This document shows, in pieces, positions 62,039 through 64,000 of a stretch of 64,000 nt of DNA. The stretch comes from Bacteroidota bacterium (GTDB taxonomy: Bacteria; Bacteroidota; Bacteroidia; Bacteroidales; Lentimicrobiaceae), in NCBI GenBank assembly GCA_009773515.1, contig WSXX01000007.1, forward strand, positions 1 through 64,000, written 5' to 3'. The position numbers and the translations under genes were made by a program. The notes under the pieces were generated by a model, which had not been told where the DNA came from, did no database searches, and saw nothing but the letters and a program-made list of their open reading frames with translations. Every line of letters starts with the position of its first letter. Within the stretch, counting starts at the first letter, position 1.

Positions 62039-63226
62039 ATGCAGGTTTCCGCCAGAATCATCCTCAGTAAAGACCGCGACGAAGCGGTACGCCGTTTCCA
62101 TCCCTGGGTATTTTCAGGAGCTATTCACAAAGTGGAAGGCACTCCCGAAGATGGCGATATTGTTGAAGTTCATGACATCAAAGGCAATTATCTGGCAACC
62201 GGTCATGCCTGCACAGGTTCCATCGCTGTGAAGATATTTCATTTCGGACCTGAAAAACCTGCTGAAAATTTCTGGAAAGAAAAACTCAAACAAAGTCTTC
62301 AATTAAGAAAAGAACTTGGTTTTACCTCCAACCCTGAAAGCAATGCCTACCGCCTTGTTTTCAGCGAAGGTGACGGATTGCCCGGACTGGTGATTGACTT
62401 TTACAATGGAGTTGCAGTAATTCAGGCGCACAGTACAGGCATGTATTTGCTTCGCGAAGAACTAACCGAAGCCCTAAAACATATTTACGGAGCCGATTTA
62501 AAAGCGGTGTATGATAAAAGTTCAGAAGCGCTGAGCAAATCGGGAATACATTCAGATGGGGATGGGTTTCTTTTTGGAAAGGCGGAGACTGTGGAAATTC
62601 TCGAAAATACACACCGGTTCGCCATTGATTTTGTGCAAGGGCAAAAAACCGGATTTTTCCTTGATCAGCGCGACAACCGTGCTTTGCTCGGGAAGTATGC
62701 AAAAGGCAAAAAAGTGCTGAATGCTTTCTGTTACACCGGCGGATTTTCGGTTTATGCGCTGGCAGCCGGAGCAAGCCATGTAACTTCTCTCGACAGTTCG
62801 CGAAAAGCCATGGACAGCCTTGAATCCAATCTTCACCTCAATGGGTTCGACAGCACAAACCATGAAAGCATAGTGGCCGATTTTAAACCATATGTCAGCA
62901 ATATGCCCGATGATTTCGACATCATCGTACTTGATCCGCCGGCTTTTGCAAAGCGCCATGCCGACCGGCACAAAGCTTTGCAGGGATATCGTTTTATCAA
63001 TGCTGCGGCTATGAAAAAGATAAGACCCGGTGGGTTGCTGTTCACTTTTTCGTGTTCGCAGGCAATGGATCGCGAAATGTTTGTTTCAATGGCAATGTCA
63101 GCCGCATTGGAAGCCGGACGCAATGTCCGAATTCTTCATCATATGGGCCATACAGCCGATCATCCGGTGAGTATTTTTCATCCGGAAGGAGAATATTTAA
63201 AAGGACTGGTGCTGAGGGTGGAGTAG
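62039..63226 (+). CDS. rlmI: RlmI-like 23S rRNA (cytosine-5) methyltransferase
   Basis: Start at ATG 62039; the track start is TTG within the promoter. 395 residues. N-terminal PUA domain (ARIILSKDRDEAVRRFHPWV FSGAI), central EEHEE-like domain (LVFSEGDGLPGLVIDFYNG), then the SAM-binding Rossmann fold (VLNAFCYTGGFSVYALAAGA, LDSSRKAMDSLE), the catalytic DPPAFAK loop and TFSCSQAMDREMF with the catalytic Cys. It matches RlmI, which methylates C1962 of 23S rRNA in E. coli. Orthology is probable; close PUA-SAM paralogues exist. Confidence 0.85.
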   Translation: MQVSARIILSKDRDEAVRRFHPWVFSGAIHKVEGTPEDGDIVEVHDIKGNYLATGHACTGSIAVKIFHFGPEKPAENFWKEKLKQSLQLRKELGFTSNPESNAYRLVFSEGDGLPGLVIDFYNGVAVIQAHSTGMYLLREELTEALKHIYGADLKAVYDKSSEALSKSGIHSDGDGFLFGKAETVEILENTHRFAIDFVQGQKTGFFLDQRDNRALLGKYAKGKKVLNAFCYTGGFSVYALAAGASHVTSLDSSRKAMDSLESNLHLNGFDSTNHESIVADFKPYVSNMPDDFDIIVLDPPAFAKRHADRHKALQGYRFINAAAMKKIRPGGLLFTFSCSQAMDREMFVSMAMSAALEAGRNVRILHHMGHTADHPVSIFHPEGEYLKGLVLRVE

Positions 63227-63246
63227 GATTTCGGATTTCGGATTTC

Positions 63247-63440
63247 GGAGGTCGCTTGTCTCGGGAGCGCGAAGCGATAACGAGAGAGGTCGGAGGTCAG
63301 AGGTCGCTTGTCTCGGGAGCGCAAAGCGATAACGAGAGATGTCGGAGGTCAGATTTACCTTCGGTGAGCTCCGCTTCGCTTCGGTTCGGATTTCGGATGG
63401 AGGATTTTGGATTTACCTTCGGTGAGCTCCGCTTCGCTTC
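63247..63440. repeat. Tandem and inverted repeats downstream of the methyltransferase
   Basis: Two 52-55-bp units GGTCGCTTGTCTCGGGAGCG CNAAGCGATAACGAGAGA (63251-63300 and 63302-63353), then two copies of GATTTACCTTCGGTGAGCTC CGCTTCGCTTC (63352-63382, 63409-63440), inverted relative to those at 59.4 kb. The track ORF 63052-63495 is an artefact. Confidence 0.8.
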
Positions 63441-63502
63441 GTATTTGTTTGATTTGATTGATTTACCTCCTAATGAATTGATTAATCATTTATAAATTTA
63501 AA

Positions 63503-63606
63503 TTTTTTCTATATTTGAGGCGAAAATCTGAGCTATTGAGGAAGACAGATTTCTTGTTAACAAGTCAGATATATACGCAATATTGCGAATATCCACTCGC
63601 TATTAC
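63503..63606 (+). promoter_or_regulatory. Promoter-leader element, copy D (upstream of the edge nuclease gene)
   Basis: TTTTTTCTATATTTGAGGCG, AAAATCTGAG, then AACAAGTCAGATATATACGC, AATATTGCGAATATCCACTC, GCTATTA. Same order of blocks as copies A and B but on the plus strand. -7 box TATATTTG at 63510-63517. The leader holds the perfect palindrome CGCAATATTGCG flanked by GATAT/ATATC. It ends 25 nt before the start codon. Confidence 0.6.
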
Positions 63607-63630
63607 ACATTTTAAAAGAGAGATAATAAC

Positions 63631-64000
63631 ATGGCAGAAAAGAGAAACCCTATTAAGATAGAGTTAATTAACAAAGATGAATACAAATTGACAATTAAAC
63701 TTGACAATTGGGAACTTTCAAGAAATGTTTCAGAAACTGCACTTAAAGAATTACAAGAAGAAATTAATAATGCTACTGGTCTGACAAAGATTTCGGAAAC
63801 TTTTAATTGCACAGGAGAAGAATCAAGGAAAATTAAAGATTTTTGGGATTCTCGAAGTAATTGGCAATTATGTAAAGCATGTAAATTCAAATGGAAAGAA
63901 TGCTATAATTGTATAATTAAGTGTGAAAGTCCATTGGAAAGAGATTTATTGCTTGAATTGCGTAAAAATAACATTGAACCAATCTTACAGCGAAGGTTTA
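63631..64000 (+). CDS. Partial gene: Cys-rich, DUF559/VSR-like nuclease N-terminal part
   Basis: Not in the ORF track; open from ATG 63631 past the window end (123 codons seen). A lysine-rich N-terminal region (MAEKRNPIKIELINKDEYKL) leads to a Cys cluster QLCKACKFKWKECYNCIIKC (C-x2-C, then C-x2-C-x4-C) that could bind zinc. Then comes ESPLERDLLLELRKNNIEPI LQRRF, which resembles the start of DUF559/VSR-like PD-(D/E)xK nuclease domains (E..LE..L...L...GI.P..Q). Catalytic residues would lie beyond the edge. AT-rich codon use and promoter-leader copy D link it to the accessory genes at 44-48 kb. Confidence 0.6.
   Translation, partial: MAEKRNPIKIELINKDEYKLTIKLDNWELSRNVSETALKELQEEINNATGLTKISETFNCTGEESRKIKDFWDSRSNWQLCKACKFKWKECYNCIIKCESPLERDLLLELRKNNIEPILQRRF

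Noticed and set aside
63052-63495. 147-codon ORF overlapping the end of the methyltransferase gene
   Set aside because: Half of it is an alternative frame of rlmI and half is tandem repeat.
63612-63890. 92-codon minus-strand ORF near the right edge
   Set aside because: Opposes the plus-strand Cys-rich nuclease-like frame, which has motifs and a promoter; the minus frame has neither.

Overview
The window comes from a member of the phylum Bacteroidota, most likely an environmental Bacteroidales- or Marinilabiliales-like genome; the sequence alone does not allow a finer placement. The signs are TonB-dependent outer-membrane receptors paired with DUF4249 lipoproteins, a type IX secretion (T9SS) type B sorting domain and two broken type A sorting domains, DUF5689, DUF4468 and GH92 proteins, almost no Shine-Dalgarno sequences, and many -7 boxes of the Bacteroidota form TAnnTTTG just upstream of start codons. 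No rRNA, tRNA or CRISPR array was recognised.

Layout. (1) 0.6-16.6 kb is an accessory stretch between a sulfotransferase gene and a surface-polymer cluster. It holds a large T9SS surface protein, two DUF4249/TonB-receptor modules, the debris of a third receptor, twin secreted proteins with broken sorting domains, and an AbiE-like remnant. Fragments of the two edge genes are duplicated inside it, next to a recurring short sequence around GGAATATTCC. (2) 16.8-23.8 kb looks like a surface glycan or lipid modification cluster: MBOAT acyltransferase plus SGNH partner, a second sulfotransferase, a ketoacyl synthase III homologue, an SDR oxidoreductase and a polyprenyl-phosphate glycosyltransferase. 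(3) 23.8-43.5 kb is mainly housekeeping and metabolism: a coiled-coil secreted protein, an HGSNAT-like membrane acetyltransferase, a peroxide-stress operon (DoxX, glutathione peroxidase, OhrR-like MarR) with paired palindromic operators, GH92 mannosidase, a sulfide:quinone reductase-like enzyme with a small partner ORF, DNA polymerase I, methionine aminotransferase with omega-amidase, a DEAD-box helicase and Mfd. (4) 43.5-48.8 kb is an AT-rich island of accessory genes, all on the minus strand: DUF4468 protein, a protein with a HEPN RNase motif, a TIR protein, a MazF/PemK toxin with antitoxin, a DinD fragment and a sugar O-acetyltransferase. Three of its intergenic gaps carry the same ~90-bp promoter-plus-hairpin leader, and a fourth copy precedes a nuclease-like gene that runs off the right edge. 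(5) 48.8-54.6 kb is a possible nucleic-acid or phosphodiester scavenging locus (OB-fold lipoprotein, TonB receptor, divergent secreted nuclease). (6) 54.6-63.2 kb holds dolichol-phosphate-mannose-type synthase, dihydroorotase, a MORN-like lipoprotein, a flavodoxin, a coiled-coil lipoprotein, GH31 alpha-glucosidase and an RlmI-like rRNA methyltransferase.

Intergenic DNA is unusually rich in dispersed palindromic repeats of several families. The best candidates for undescribed biology are the adjacent TIR and HEPN genes and the recurrent promoter-leader element that appears to accompany accessory and defence-type genes.
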